64,000 nt of DNA from Sinomonas terrae (GCF_022539255.1 NZ_JAKZBV010000001.1:2790001-2854000), one strand, 5' to 3'; counted from the stretch's first letter, positions 42,602 to 51,546 are shown. Notes: generated by a model not told the origin, from the sequence alone. Numbers and translations are program-made.

Positions 42602-44293
42602 TCAGGCCTCGAGGACCACCGGGATGATCATGGGACGGCGCCGCAGCTTGCGGCTCACCCACGTACCGATCACCCGGCGGACTACCTGCTGGAGCTGGTA
42701 GGCCGTGTGGTCTGGCTTCGCGAGGATGGCCTCTTCGAGCGCCTCGTTGACCCTGGGGATGATGTCGTCGAAGACGGCGTCATCCTCGGCCACGCCGCGA
42801 GCATGGATCTCGGGGCCGGAGACGACCTTGCCTGTCGACCGATTCACGACGGTGATCACGGAGATGAAGCCCTCGTCGCCGAGGATCCGGCGGTCCTTGA
42901 GGTCGGCGTCCGTGATCGCGCCGACGCTGCTCCCGTCGACATACACGAAGCCGACCTCGACCTGGCCCACAATCCGGGCGCGACCGTTCGCGAGATCCAC
43001 CACGGTGCCGTTGTCCCCGAGGATGACGCTGTCCGGCTCCATGCCCGTCTCGAGCGCGAGGTTTCCGTTCGCGATGAGATGACGCGTCTCGCCGTGGACG
43101 GGCATCGCGTTGAGGGGCTCGATGATGTTGTAGCAGTAGAGGAGCTCCCCCGCGGCCGCGTGGCCCGAGACGTGCACCTTCGCGTTGCCCTTGTGCACAA
43201 CGTTCGCGCCGAGCTTGAGCAGGCCGTTGATGACGCGGAACACGGCGTTCTCATTGCCGGGGATGAGCGACGACGCGAGGATCACCATGTCCCCCGAGCC
43301 CACCTGCACGCGGTGGTCGCCGTTGGCCATGCGGGAGAGCGCGGCCATCGGCTCGCCCTGCGAGCCGGTGGACATGAGGACGAGCTGGTGGTCCGGATAG
43401 TCCTCGATGTGCTTGACGTCGACGAGTATGCCTGGGGGCACGTCGAGGTAGCCGAGCTTTGCGGCGATCGTCATGTTCCGCACCATCGAGCGGCCCACGA
43501 AGGCGACCTTGCGGCCATGGTGATGGGCGGCGTCGAGCACCTGCTGCACCCGGTGGACGTGCGAGGAGAAGCTCGCGACGATGATCCGCTTGCGGGCCTG
43601 CCCGAACAGGCGATCGAGAACGGGCCCGATCTCCTTCTCGGCCGTCGTGAAGCCGGGAATGTCGGCGTTGGTCGAGTCGGCCATGAGGAGGTCGACGCCC
43701 TCCTCGCCCAGCCGAGCGAAGTGCCGCAGGTCTGTGATGCGGCCGTCGAGCGGGAGCTGGTCCATCTTGAAGTCGCCGGTGTGCAGCACGCTTCCGCCGG
43801 CCGTGCGGATGAACACCGCGAGCGCGTCCGGAATGGAGTGGTTGACGGCGACGAACTCGGTCTGGAAGGGCCCGAAGTCGAGGACCTGGCCCTCTTCCAC
43901 CACGCGCAGGACCGGCGTAATGCGATGCTCGGCCAGCTTGGCCTCGACCAGCGCCAGAGTCAGCTGCGACCCCACGAGGGGGATGTCCCGGCGGTGCCGG
44001 AGAAGATACGGGACAGCCCCGATGTGATCCTCGTGCCCATGGGTGAGCACGCAGGCCACAACGTCCTGGATGCGGTTCTCGATGTAGGAGAAGTCCGGGA
44101 GGATAAGATCCACGCCGGGCTGATTCTCCTCTGGGAAGAGGACGCCGCAGTCGACGATGAGGAGCTTGCCGTCGATCTCGAAGACGGCCATGTTGCGGCC
44201 GACCTCGCCCAGTCCCCCGAGGGGCACGATCCGGAGCGTGCCCTGCGGCAGCTTCGGTGGTGTCGTGAGGACCGGGAGGGCAAGTTGGGTCAT
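42602..44293 (-). CDS. rnj: Ribonuclease J
   Basis: A 563-residue metallo-beta-lactamase/beta-CASP RNase with 5'-exo and endo activity. Zinc site THGHEDHIGAVP; VLHTGDFKMD; ADSTNAD; beta-CASP domain with SFSSHVHRVQ, STGSQGEP and VSGHAAAGEL; then the linker and a C-terminal helical domain. Expected in the actinobacterial RNA degradosome. Ends in a strong inverted repeat before ftsK. Start ATG 44293 with a purine-rich AGAAAGAAGAAG. Confidence 0.97.
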   Translation of the reverse strand: MTQLALPVLTTPPKLPQGTLRIVPLGGLGEVGRNMAVFEIDGKLLIVDCGVLFPEENQPGVDLILPDFSYIENRIQDVVACVLTHGHEDHIGAVPYLLRHRRDIPLVGSQLTLALVEAKLAEHRITPVLRVVEEGQVLDFGPFQTEFVAVNHSIPDALAVFIRTAGGSVLHTGDFKMDQLPLDGRITDLRHFARLGEEGVDLLMADSTNADIPGFTTAEKEIGPVLDRLFGQARKRIIVASFSSHVHRVQQVLDAAHHHGRKVAFVGRSMVRNMTIAAKLGYLDVPPGILVDVKHIEDYPDHQLVLMSTGSQGEPMAALSRMANGDHRVQVGSGDMVILASSLIPGNENAVFRVINGLLKLGANVVHKGNAKVHVSGHAAAGELLYCYNIIEPLNAMPVHGETRHLIANGNLALETGMEPDSVILGDNGTVVDLANGRARIVGQVEVGFVYVDGSSVGAITDADLKDRRILGDEGFISVITVVNRSTGKVVSGPEIHARGVAEDDAVFDDIIPRVNEALEEAILAKPDHTAYQLQQVVRRVIGTWVSRKLRRRPMIIPVVLEA

Positions 44294-44320
44294 TGCTTCT
44301 TCTTTCTAGGTACTGACCAT

Positions 44321-45229
44321 CTAGGCAAAGTCCATTCCGGCTTCGGCCAGATCGGCTCGGATGAGGGCGAGCTCCGCGTCGCTCGGCTCGACAAGCGGCA
44401 AGCGAACGGTGGAGCTAGGCAGGACTCCCTGCCACGTGAGAACTTGCTTCGTCGCGACGGCGCCCTGGACGCGGGTCATGATGCCGCGGATGACGGGGTC
44501 GAGCTCGAAGTGGATCTTGCGGGCGGTCGCGAAGTCCCCGGCAAGGGCAGCGTCGACCAGAGCGCGGAACTGCTTCGTGACAACATGGGCCGTCACGCTC
44601 ACGACGCCGAGCGCTCCCGCAGCCATCCACGGAAGGGTGAGGCCGTCGTCGCCCGAGTAGACGGCGAGATCAGTCTTCGCGAGCACCCGGGTGATCGAGC
44701 CGAAGTCAGCCTTGGCGTCCTTGAGGCCCTGGATGTGCGGATGCTCGGCGAGCCGGAGGATCGTCTCGGTCGCAATCGGGATGCCACTGCGCCCGGGGAT
44801 GTCATAGAGCATGACGGGGAGGTCGGTCGCGGAGGCGATCGCCTCGAAGTGCGCCTGGACTCCCGACTGGCTGGGCTTGTTGTAGTAGGGGGTGACAATA
44901 AGGAGGCCGTCCACTCCCAGCTCCGCTGCCCGGCGCGAGAGGCTGATCGAGTGACGCGTGTCATTGGTTCCGGTTCCGGCGATGACCTTCGCCCGGCCGC
45001 CGACGGCCTCCAGAACCGCCTTGAACATGCCCAGGTTCTCCTCGTCCGTGAGGGTCGAGGTCTCGCCGGTAGTGCCCGTGACGACGAGGCCGTCGCAGCC
45101 GTCGTCGACAAGCTTCGCTGCCAGCTGACCCGCCGCTTCGTAGTCGACCTCGCCGTCCTTGGTGAAAGGAGTCACCATGGCGGTCAGGAGAGTGCCGAAA
45201 GTTTGCGTCCGGATGTCAGAGTCAGCCAT
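44321..45229 (-). CDS. dapA: 4-hydroxy-tetrahydrodipicolinate synthase
   Basis: A 302-residue class-I aldolase that condenses pyruvate with aspartate semialdehyde. Schiff-base lysine in GLKDAKADF; catalytic tyrosine in VTPYYNKPSQ; VTGTTGETSTL binds substrate. ATG 45229 has TAACGT 7 bases upstream. Precedes rnj by 27 bp and is probably co-transcribed with it, as in other actinobacteria. Confidence 0.96.
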   Translation of the reverse strand: MADSDIRTQTFGTLLTAMVTPFTKDGEVDYEAAGQLAAKLVDDGCDGLVVTGTTGETSTLTDEENLGMFKAVLEAVGGRAKVIAGTGTNDTRHSISLSRRAAELGVDGLLIVTPYYNKPSQSGVQAHFEAIASATDLPVMLYDIPGRSGIPIATETILRLAEHPHIQGLKDAKADFGSITRVLAKTDLAVYSGDDGLTLPWMAAGALGVVSVTAHVVTKQFRALVDAALAGDFATARKIHFELDPVIRGIMTRVQGAVATKQVLTWQGVLPSSTVRLPLVEPSDAELALIRADLAEAGMDFA

Positions 45230-45236
45230 GTTCAAA

Positions 45237-45242
45237 ACGTTA
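45237..45242 (-). promoter_or_regulatory. -10 element of dapA-rnj
   Basis: TAACGT stands 7 bases before ATG 45229 (leaderless). Confidence 0.5.
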
Positions 45243-45282
45243 CCCTGTCCCAGCACTTCCTGGACAACGGCGGCAGCCCGCT

Positions 45283-46032
45283 TTACCGCCGGTAGCGCTC
45301 GAGTGCTGACCTGAACAGCAGGGCTGAGACCACCTCTGGGCCGCTTCCCCGCGCGTGGGTCATCCGGTGCCCGTCAGGACCCCACACTCCGCTCCCGCCG
45401 CAGGAGGGGCCCAACGACGTCGTTCCAGCGGCGTTCGCGAGGAGTGCGAAGAAGCGGCTGTCCATGGCCCGTGCCCCGAAATGCAGGTCAAGACGGCGCT
45501 CCTCCCCCACCACGTAGATGGCTGACGCCGCGTAGAGGTCCGCGCCCGCTGAGGCGGCCTCCGCGGCGTGGGACGGCTGCGCTACGTCGAAGCAGACGGC
45601 GAGTGCAACGCTCCATCCGTCGAGGTCGACGAGCGTGGGACCTCCCCCAGGCTCGAAGTAGTGCTGTTCGTCACCATGGAGGTGCGTCTTCGGCGCGATG
45701 AGCGGTGCAGCCCCCGGCCGCAGGAGCACGGATGCCAGGCGGGGCGTGCCATCGGGCTCCCGCACCGCTGCGCCGACGACGGCGACAATCCCCATGTCCT
45801 CGCACGCGGCTTGGATTTCAGCGAGCTCGACAGACGGATTCGTGAGCCAGCAGGCGTCGTCGTCGAGCCTTGAGAGGTCGTAGCCGATCAGCGACAGTTC
45901 CGGGAAGACAGCGATCCGCGCGCCGTGGCCGTCTGCGTCCTCGAGGGCACTTACATGGGCAGCGACGTTCGCCGCGATCCCGCCCGGGCTCGACTCGTAC
46001 TGCACGGCTGCGACGGTGAGCTCAGCGGACAT
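45283..46032 (-). CDS. Carbon-nitrogen hydrolase (nitrilase superfamily)
   Basis: 249 residues with the E-K-C triad: FPELSL, APKTHLHGDEQHYFEPG and LAVCFDVAQPSHA. Likely an omega-amidase or small-amide amidohydrolase; the substrate is unknown. It begins MSAELTVAAVQYE at ATG 46032, with TAATAT 7 bases upstream; a longer in-frame extension into the gap is rejected. Its position between dapA and the acyltransferase gives no functional hint. Confidence 0.87.
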   Translation of the reverse strand: MSAELTVAAVQYESSPGGIAANVAAHVSALEDADGHGARIAVFPELSLIGYDLSRLDDDACWLTNPSVELAEIQAACEDMGIVAVVGAAVREPDGTPRLASVLLRPGAAPLIAPKTHLHGDEQHYFEPGGGPTLVDLDGWSVALAVCFDVAQPSHAAEAASAGADLYAASAIYVVGEERRLDLHFGARAMDSRFFALLANAAGTTSLGPSCGGSGVWGPDGHRMTHARGSGPEVVSALLFRSALERYRR

Positions 46033-46039
46033 GCGGCCC

Positions 46040-46045
46040 ATATTA
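46040..46045 (-). promoter_or_regulatory. -10 element of amidase gene
   Basis: TAATAT stands 7 bases before ATG 46032 (leaderless). Confidence 0.5.
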
Positions 46046-46221
46046 GGGCATGAGCATGGGAGGCTTACCGGGCGCCGAGGAGCACGGCAAGACCTCAGGA
46101 TCCGGGGCTGCCGCGCCGCGGGACAGGTGCGACTCGGCGGCCCCGGATGTCTTGCGCCGGGATGTCGTGGGCCAGAGGTGGTGGGCCTACCACGGGAGAA
46201 CGTCCCTGAACCTGATTGTAG

Positions 46222-46237
46222 TCGAACACGCATTCGA
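46222..46237. promoter_or_regulatory. LexA-like box before the membrane acyltransferase gene
   Basis: TCGAACACGCATTCGA matches TCGAAC-N4-GTTCGA at 11 of 12 fixed positions and lies 52 bp before ATG 46289. The dyad extends outward (GATTG and CAATC) with a 2-base asymmetry. It could serve the acyltransferase gene or the divergent amidase gene about 190 bp away. Confidence 0.5.
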
Positions 46238-46288
46238 CAATCAATAGGTCATCTCGAAAACCAGTCTGTACATGAGAGCATAAGCCGC

Positions 46289-47620
46289 ATGGCAGCGCGA
46301 AGACCTTCTCAACCCCTCTCCGCTGATGTGGTCTCCGCCAACCGCCTCCTAGGGGTCGACCTCGCACGGGGGGCCGCACTACTCGCCATGATGGCAGTGC
46401 ATGTCTTGCCGACGTTGGCGCCGGACGCGTCTGGACGTCTGGAGCCTACCTGGACAGCACTGGCCTTCTCCGGTCGCGCGGCAGCGCTCTTCGCGGTCCT
46501 TGCAGGAGTATCCCTCTCCCTCGGCACCTCCCCCGCCGCCAGCCATCGCCTCGGGGTCGCCCTTCGCGCGGCCGTAATCGCCGTCGTCGGTCTCTGCCTC
46601 GGGACCCTCAGCGTGAATATCGCCGTCATCCTGGTGCAATACGGCGTGCTCTTCTGGTGCGTCATCCCTGCGCTGCGTCTCGGCCAGCGCGCTCTGGCCC
46701 TTCTGGTCACGGCATGGATCCTCCTTGCACCGATCGCGGTCTACCTTGCGCGCCCGCTGCTCGTTGTGGGCGGCCATTCCGTGCAGCTCGGTCACAACCC
46801 GACGTGGCACGACTTCGGCGATCCGGGACGGCTCCTCGCAGACGTCCTGATAACCGGGAACTACCCCGTCCTCGAATGGCTCGCGTACATGCTTCTCGGA
46901 CTATGGGTAGGCCGGATGCGTCTCCGTCGGGTCAGTGTGCAAGTGGGCCTCGTGTTCGGCGGTGCTGCAGCCGCTGTGCTCGCCAAGACCACCGAGTGGG
47001 CGCTCATGGTTCCCCTCGGCGGCCATAACGCGCTCCTTGCGACGCCGCAGGCGAGCCAATGGCCCCTCGATGCCATGCTCCGCGTCAACCTGCTTGGGGT
47101 CCAGCAGACAGGGAGCATCTGGTGGCTCGCAACTGCTGCCCCGCACTCGGGCACCACCCTTGACCTCCTTCAGACCTCGGGGAGCGCAGTCGCCGTGCTG
47201 GGCGCATTCCTGCTGCTGGCTCGCATACGGCCGATCGAGAGAACGCGTATCCTCGTGCCCCTTGCTGGAGCTGGCGGAATGACTCTGAGCCTGTACACCC
47301 TTCACGTCTGGGCAATCTCCTGGTCCGAGGCAGGAGGTACACCAGGTCTTGTGGGAGAAGGACTTTTGGCCACCCATATCGTCGTCGCGCTGGCCGCAGG
47401 GCTGTTCTTTCGCGCCAACGGCTGGCGAGGGCCGCTCGAGTTGATTGGTCACGCAGCGTTTCAAATGGGGTCTCCACGTCGGCGGACGACGGCGCGTGGT
47501 TCAGGGGGCAGGAAGAGTCCCACCGGCATAGGGAGGCCCAGTGAATCCGGGAGCCCGGCGGGGTCGGGGAGGTCCGCGGGGTCAGGGAGGTCCGCGGCAA
47601 TCACGGTGCGGGGTCGCTAA
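46289..47620 (+). CDS. Membrane acyltransferase-like protein (HGSNAT/DUF418-type)
   Basis: 443 residues with about 10 membrane helices. The N-terminal RLLGVDLARGAALLAMMAVHVLP is typical of the heparan-alpha-glucosaminide N-acetyltransferase/YeiB group, whose first-helix His is thought to bind the acyl group. The C-terminal 50 residues are a Gly/Ser/Arg-rich tail made of repeated SGxSGSGR-like units. Probably acylates a cell-envelope sugar (inference). No clear promoter hexamer adjacent to ATG 46289, but an SOS-like box lies upstream. Ends 3 bp before the stop of the convergent HNH pseudogene. Confidence 0.75.
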   Translation: MAARRPSQPLSADVVSANRLLGVDLARGAALLAMMAVHVLPTLAPDASGRLEPTWTALAFSGRAAALFAVLAGVSLSLGTSPAASHRLGVALRAAVIAVVGLCLGTLSVNIAVILVQYGVLFWCVIPALRLGQRALALLVTAWILLAPIAVYLARPLLVVGGHSVQLGHNPTWHDFGDPGRLLADVLITGNYPVLEWLAYMLLGLWVGRMRLRRVSVQVGLVFGGAAAAVLAKTTEWALMVPLGGHNALLATPQASQWPLDAMLRVNLLGVQQTGSIWWLATAAPHSGTTLDLLQTSGSAVAVLGAFLLLARIRPIERTRILVPLAGAGGMTLSLYTLHVWAISWSEAGGTPGLVGEGLLATHIVVALAAGLFFRANGWRGPLELIGHAAFQMGSPRRRTTARGSGGRKSPTGIGRPSESGSPAGSGRSAGSGRSAAITVRGR

Positions 47621-47623
47621 GCC

Positions 47624-48069
47624 CTAGAAGGGGGGAGGGTCATCCCTTCGCGGAATGCTCGCTCCCACTGTTGAGCCTTGCCGAAGATGGGGTGGAACAT
47701 CTTCGAGACGGTCCGGTTCACTCGTGTACCACCGCCCCAGCACCGGTCGCCAACGGAGACAGCCGTCTGGTTGGTGTCGGTCTGGTTGGTGGTGGTAGGT
47801 CCAGGCGCCGATGGATTTGAGGGCGTGGTGTCGTCGGCACAGCAGGGCGAGGTTGTGGGGGTCTGTTCTGCCGCCGTGCTGCCATTCGGTGGTGTGGTCG
47901 GGTTCGCAGGCCCTGGCGGGGCGGGTGCAGCCGGGGAACCGGCATCCGCCGTCGCGGTGGGCGAGGTAGCGGCGCAGGGCCCTGGGCGGGCGGTAGGCGC
48001 TGCGCCCGACGCCCAGGGCCTCCCCGGTGTCCCAGTCGGTGAAGAGCCGGCCCCAGGTCGGGGCCAGGG
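47624..48069 (-). pseudogene. DUF222/HNH endonuclease, C-terminal fragment
   Basis: About 148 codons on the minus strand continue the frame PTWGRLFTDWDTGEALG through the full HNH domain: CRFPGCTRPARACEPDHTTEW and DPHNLALLCRRHHALKS. Catalytic residues look intact, but the gene is cut by the IS256-family element at its 5' side. Deleting the element and one 8-bp duplication rejoins ...TARRLTSLA with PTWGRLF... in frame. Ends at TAG 47626-47624. Confidence 0.85.
48062..48069. repeat. Target-site duplication of IS256 element, left copy
   Basis: GGCCAGGG, identical to 49519-49526; 8 bp is usual for the family. Confidence 0.85.
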
Positions 48070-49518
48070 GAGCTTGTCAAGTCTTCTGTGTAAGGGGCGG
48101 GGTCATAGGTAGGGGTTGATGCGGTCGGGGTAGGCGAGGGCGAGCTGGGCGAGGGCCTGCTTCCAGTTGGTGGTGACCTGGCCTTCGACGAGGCGTCCGT
48201 CGGCGTGGCGCTTGTCGGAGGGGACGTTCTGGTCGCGTTCGCGCTGGCGGTCGCGGGCGCGCTTGTCCTCGATGTTGCAGATGGCGAGCCAGAGGAGCTT
48301 GACGACGGCGTCGTCGTTGGGGAAGTGGCCGCGGTTCTTGATGATCTTGCGCAGCTGATAGTTCAGGGACTCGATGGAGTTGGTGGTGTAGATGACGCGG
48401 CGCAGCATGGGCGGGAAGGCCAGGAACGGGGTGAAGCGCTCCCAGGCGTCGGCGAAGACGCGGACGGTGTTGGGGTTCCTCTTGCCGAGCTCGCTCGCGG
48501 CGAAGGCGTCCAGGGCGGCTCTGGCGGTGGGGGCGTCGGGGGCCTGGTAGACGGTCTTCAGGGCGGCGGCGACGGCCTTGCGGTGGCCGTAGTTCACGAA
48601 GCGCATGGCGGCGCGGATCAGGTGCACGACGCAGGTCTGGACCATCGAGCCCGGCCAGGTGGCCTCGATCGCCTCGGGCAGGCCGGTGAGGCCGTCGCAG
48701 CAGACGACCAGGACGTCGGCGACGCCGCGGTTGGCCAGCTCGGCGCAGACCCCGGCCCAGAACTTGGCGCCCTCGGCGGCCTGGACCCAGATCCCGAGTA
48801 CGTGCTTGATGCCCTCCAGGTCCACGCCGACGGCGATGTGGGCGGCCTTGTTGCGCACGTGGGCCCCGTCGCGGACCTTGACGACCAGGGCGTCCAGGTA
48901 GACCACCGGGTAGAAGGCCTCCAGGGGGCGCCGCTGCCAGGCCAGGACCTCCTCGAGGATCTCGTCGGTGATCTTGGAGATGGTCTCGTGCGAGAGCTCG
49001 GTGCCGATGGTGGAGGCGAGATGGTGCTGGATGTCCCGGATCGTCATCCCGCCGGCGTAGAGGGAGATGATCATCTCGTCCAGGCCCCCGAGACGCCGGG
49101 ATCCCTTCGGGACCAGGCGCGGGGCGAAGGTCCCGTCCCGGTCGCGCGGCACCTCCAGGCCCACATCCCCGACCTCGGTGGCGACCGTCTTCGGGCTCGT
49201 GCCGTTGCGCGAGTTCGGGAACGACGCTGCCTCCGGGTCGCCCTTCTCGTAGCCCAGATGGGAGCTCATCTCCGCCTGCAGGCCGCGCTCGAGGGCCGCC
49301 TTGAGAAGCCCGGGCAGCAGGCCCCCGTCGCCGGTGAGCTGGACCTCGCCCGAGTCGATCCTGGCGAAGAGAGCGTCCAGGGCCCCGGAGGCCTCCAGGT
49401 CCGCGGCGACCTCGGCCGTCGAGCGGCGCCGGCCCTGCTCCTCGTCCTCTGTCATGGTCATGATCCTGATCCCTTCAGATCCGGCCGTCACCCCTTACAC
49501 AGAAGATCTGACACCTCC
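48070..49518 (-). mobile_element. Complete IS256-family insertion sequence (1449 bp)
   Basis: Flanked by GGCCAGGG duplications. The termini are imperfect inverted repeats of about 28 bp sharing TGTCA and CTTCTGTGTAAGGGG. One intact transposase on the minus strand, no passenger. It interrupts a DUF222/HNH endonuclease gene. The clean duplication suggests a recent insertion. Confidence 0.92.
48103..49461 (-). CDS. IS256-family (Mutator-type) transposase
   Basis: 452 residues. DDE residues lie in VVYLDALVVKVRD, VVCCDGLTGLPEAI and TTNSIESLNYQLRK; the family signature with MVQTCVVHLIRAAMRFV lies between the second and third. The N-terminal region (LESGAL...SSHLGYEKG-type) binds the ends. I start at ATG 49461 behind a GGGATCAGG region; GTG 49491 is possible. 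No disruption, probably active. Confidence 0.93.
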   Translation of the reverse strand: MTMTEDEEQGRRRSTAEVAADLEASGALDALFARIDSGEVQLTGDGGLLPGLLKAALERGLQAEMSSHLGYEKGDPEAASFPNSRNGTSPKTVATEVGDVGLEVPRDRDGTFAPRLVPKGSRRLGGLDEMIISLYAGGMTIRDIQHHLASTIGTELSHETISKITDEILEEVLAWQRRPLEAFYPVVYLDALVVKVRDGAHVRNKAAHIAVGVDLEGIKHVLGIWVQAAEGAKFWAGVCAELANRGVADVLVVCCDGLTGLPEAIEATWPGSMVQTCVVHLIRAAMRFVNYGHRKAVAAALKTVYQAPDAPTARAALDAFAASELGKRNPNTVRVFADAWERFTPFLAFPPMLRRVIYTTNSIESLNYQLRKIIKNRGHFPNDDAVVKLLWLAICNIEDKRARDRQRERDQNVPSDKRHADGRLVEGQVTTNWKQALAQLALAYPDRINPYL

Positions 49519-49526
49519 GGCCAGGG
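49519..49526. repeat. Target-site duplication of IS256 element, right copy
   Basis: GGCCAGGG, identical to 48062-48069. Confidence 0.85.
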
Positions 49527-49929
49527 ACGTCAGGCGCCTGGCGGTGGCGGGGTCGATCGGCCCGTACCCCTCCAGCTCCGGGAACCACGCCCCCGCCGGG
49601 TCCGGCTCCGGCACGCTGAGCGCCGCGGCGGCCGCCGGGCGCCCTCCCTCGCCGCTGGTAGTGTGTCGCCTTCGGCGGGGTGGAGGGTTCGGACGGGGAT
49701 GGTGTCAAGCCGATCACCCGCTCCGCGCACTCCACCACCGCCAGCGCCTCCGCCGCGGAAAGCGACGCCGCCGCGGGCAGGCCCACCGAGCCGTGCAGCG
49801 GCGAGGACGACGGCTCGTCCAGCACCACCAGCTCCGCCCAGCCCCCACCCGGCACATCCTCCGAGAACCCCATCTCCTCCGAGAACGCCATCGCGTCTCC
49901 GGCCCCGGACGGACCGACTGCAACGGACC

Positions 49930-50140
49930 CGACCGCCCCGGAGGGAACGCACTCGGACTGGCGGGGGTCGGAGGGAACGGCCACGGAGGGGACCGTCTCC
50001 GAGGGAGTGCCGGAGGGAACGGCCGCGGAGGGGACGGCGGCGGAGGGAAGGACGCTAGACGGGATGATCTCGGAGGGAACGGCCTCGGCGGTGATGCCGG
50101 GAGGGTTCTCTGAGAGGACGGCCTCGGAGGGGAAGGGGCC
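49930..50140. repeat. Degenerate short tandem repeats in the HNH pseudogene
   Basis: Many variants of CGGAGGGAACGGCC with 12-15 bp spacing encode a xVPSx-rich stretch in the pseudogene frame. Low-complexity expansion, no separate function evident. Confidence 0.6.
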
Positions 50141-50370
50141 GGCCCAGCCTCCGGCCTCGGCCCAGCCTCCGGCCTCGGTCCAGCCCTCCGACCAGAAGTC
50201 CGGGCAGGGCTCCGGGCAGACGTCCGGCCGCCCGTGGTCGGCCGCGTGCGGCTCCGCGCTCACCCCGTCACCCCCTGTCCCGTCGGAAATTCCCGTCCCC
50301 CCCGACCTCTGATCCGAGCCTACGGAGGACCTCCGACAAAACAAGACCGGCGGAACAAGCCGGACGACAC

Positions 50371-51003
50371 TCAGGCATGCCCGGCTTGCACTGTCTTCCA
50401 TTGGCCGTGATCGTAGAGGGCGTAGATCGCCTTGGCCCGATCGCTCCGACCGCCGTTGTGCGACTCGGCCACGACGCCGGAAGGGTCCAGCCTCCTTGAT
50501 GGCGACTCCTCCACGACGAAGAAGCCGAGGACTGCCCCGGGCCGATCCCAAGGCACGTCCGAGGTGAACGCCACGATGCTCCAGCGGGGGCCCTCGGAGA
50601 TCCAGCCCTTGTCATGGGTGCCGAGGGCTGCCTCCACGTAGCCGGTGCAGATCGCGCAAGAAGGAGCGGAGGCTTCCCTCAGAGGCACGACGTCGCCGCT
50701 CTCGAGGGCATAGGTGACGGTATCGAACCAGTACTGCGTGAAGGCAGCAAAGCCTTCGCGATTATTCTGCTTCGCCTGTTCCGGCAGCAAAGGCCTTGCT
50801 GCACTACTGGCTACACCGCGAGAACCGGCGCCTCCGGAGGACCGGGCAGCCGAGGGAGACTCGGCGGTCGCCGGAGAACCAGCGGCCTCAGAGGACTTCG
50901 CGGGAGCGAGGGGCTGTTCTTTCGGATTCCCACATCCCAAGGGGATCGAGAGCATCACCACGAACAGAGGCAGGAGCCAGTACCGCAACCGTTGCCCAGC
51001 CAT
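50371..51003 (-). CDS. DUF6318-type lipoprotein
   Basis: 210 residues. A lipoprotein signal peptide (about 1-24) with lipobox IPLGC, a Ser/Ala/Pro-rich spacer (about 27-70), then a compact domain with FTQYWFDTVTYALESGDVVPL and two cysteines in SAPSCAICTGYV. This matches the DUF6318 family of Micrococcaceae; function unknown. Anchored to the outer face of the membrane. ATG 51003 has GGGGGA upstream. It stands between the HNH pseudogene and the TPR/dapB genes. Confidence 0.82.
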   Translation of the reverse strand: MAGQRLRYWLLPLFVVMLSIPLGCGNPKEQPLAPAKSSEAAGSPATAESPSAARSSGGAGSRGVASSAARPLLPEQAKQNNREGFAAFTQYWFDTVTYALESGDVVPLREASAPSCAICTGYVEAALGTHDKGWISEGPRWSIVAFTSDVPWDRPGAVLGFFVVEESPSRRLDPSGVVAESHNGGRSDRAKAIYALYDHGQWKTVQAGHA

Positions 51004-51062
51004 GCAGTCCCCCTGAGTACGAAACGGGCATTGTTCGCACTCTATGCATGTCCCGAGAAGTC

Positions 51063-51545
51063 TCAGTGGGACGAGCCCGGCGCCTCCGTAGTTCCACGGT
51101 GAAGGGCGATGGCCCGACGCATCGCGGCGCGCGCACGCTTTCGGTCGCCCGAGGCGTCGTAGGCAAGCCCAAGTCGGTACCACGAACGCCAGTCCTCGGG
51201 TGCTGCCTCGGTCTCGGACTGGTATCGCGGGAACTCGGCGTCAGCGGCCGAGCGGACAATTCTCCCTCCGGGGGTCCGGGGAAGTGCGTCCACGGGCAGC
51301 CCGCCTTCCGCTTCGAGTTCACGGCCCAGTCGCTCGAGCCCGGCTCCGAACATGATCTCGCGCACAAGTGCCCAGGCCCCGATGATGGGCAGCACGAGGT
51401 ACGCGGCTCCGATGGCCTTGGCAATGAGCTGCGGGTCGGCGAGGAGGAGGATCGCCCGGTTGAGGGTGAGCACGAGGTAGAACACGAGGAGCAGCGCAAC
51501 GCCAGCGACCCACAGCTTGGTTCGGTGTTCCTTGAGCCAGTCCAT
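51063..51545 (-). CDS. Small membrane protein with TPR-like C-terminus
   Basis: 160 residues. Two membrane helices (about 12-35 and 44-66), then a cytoplasmic part ending with a single tetratricopeptide-like unit (WRSWYRLGLAYDASGDRKRARAAMRRAIAL). Similar short proteins occur directly after dapB in Arthrobacter-like genomes. ATG 51545 lies one base after the dapB stop, so the two are coupled. Function unknown. Confidence 0.78.
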   Translation of the reverse strand: MDWLKEHRTKLWVAGVALLLVFYLVLTLNRAILLLADPQLIAKAIGAAYLVLPIIGAWALVREIMFGAGLERLGRELEAEGGLPVDALPRTPGGRIVRSAADAEFPRYQSETEAAPEDWRSWYRLGLAYDASGDRKRARAAMRRAIALHRGTTEAPGSSH

Positions 51546-51546
51546 T

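Larger units (their letters stand above)
49519..50263 (-). pseudogene. DUF222/HNH endonuclease, N-terminal fragment with internal deletion
   Basis: Starts at GTG 50263 (SAEPHAADHGRPD). A low-complexity Pro/Val/Ser region precedes a DUF222-like helix (AAEALAVVECAERVIG). Shortly after, the frame is lost: the sequence just before the IS element continues in a second frame as AWFPELEGYGPIDPATARRL, which normally directly precedes the HNH domain. Roughly 200 or more residues of central DUF222 are missing. The gene was therefore damaged by a deletion/frameshift as well as by the insertion. Confidence 0.8.

Noticed and set aside
42707..45295. 862-codon open frame on the plus strand opposite rnj and dapA
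   Set aside because: Shadow frame of high-GC coding on the other strand; composition is Arg/Asp/His-rich with no domain, while rnj and dapA are unmistakable.
48205..50058. 617-codon plus-strand frame across the IS256 element and HNH pseudogene
   Set aside because: Runs across the IS boundary and lacks any domain; the transposase is clearly on the minus strand.
49475..50551. 358-codon minus-strand frame taken as an intact protein
   Set aside because: It merges the real DUF222 N-terminus with out-of-frame sequence before the IS and with the upstream gap.
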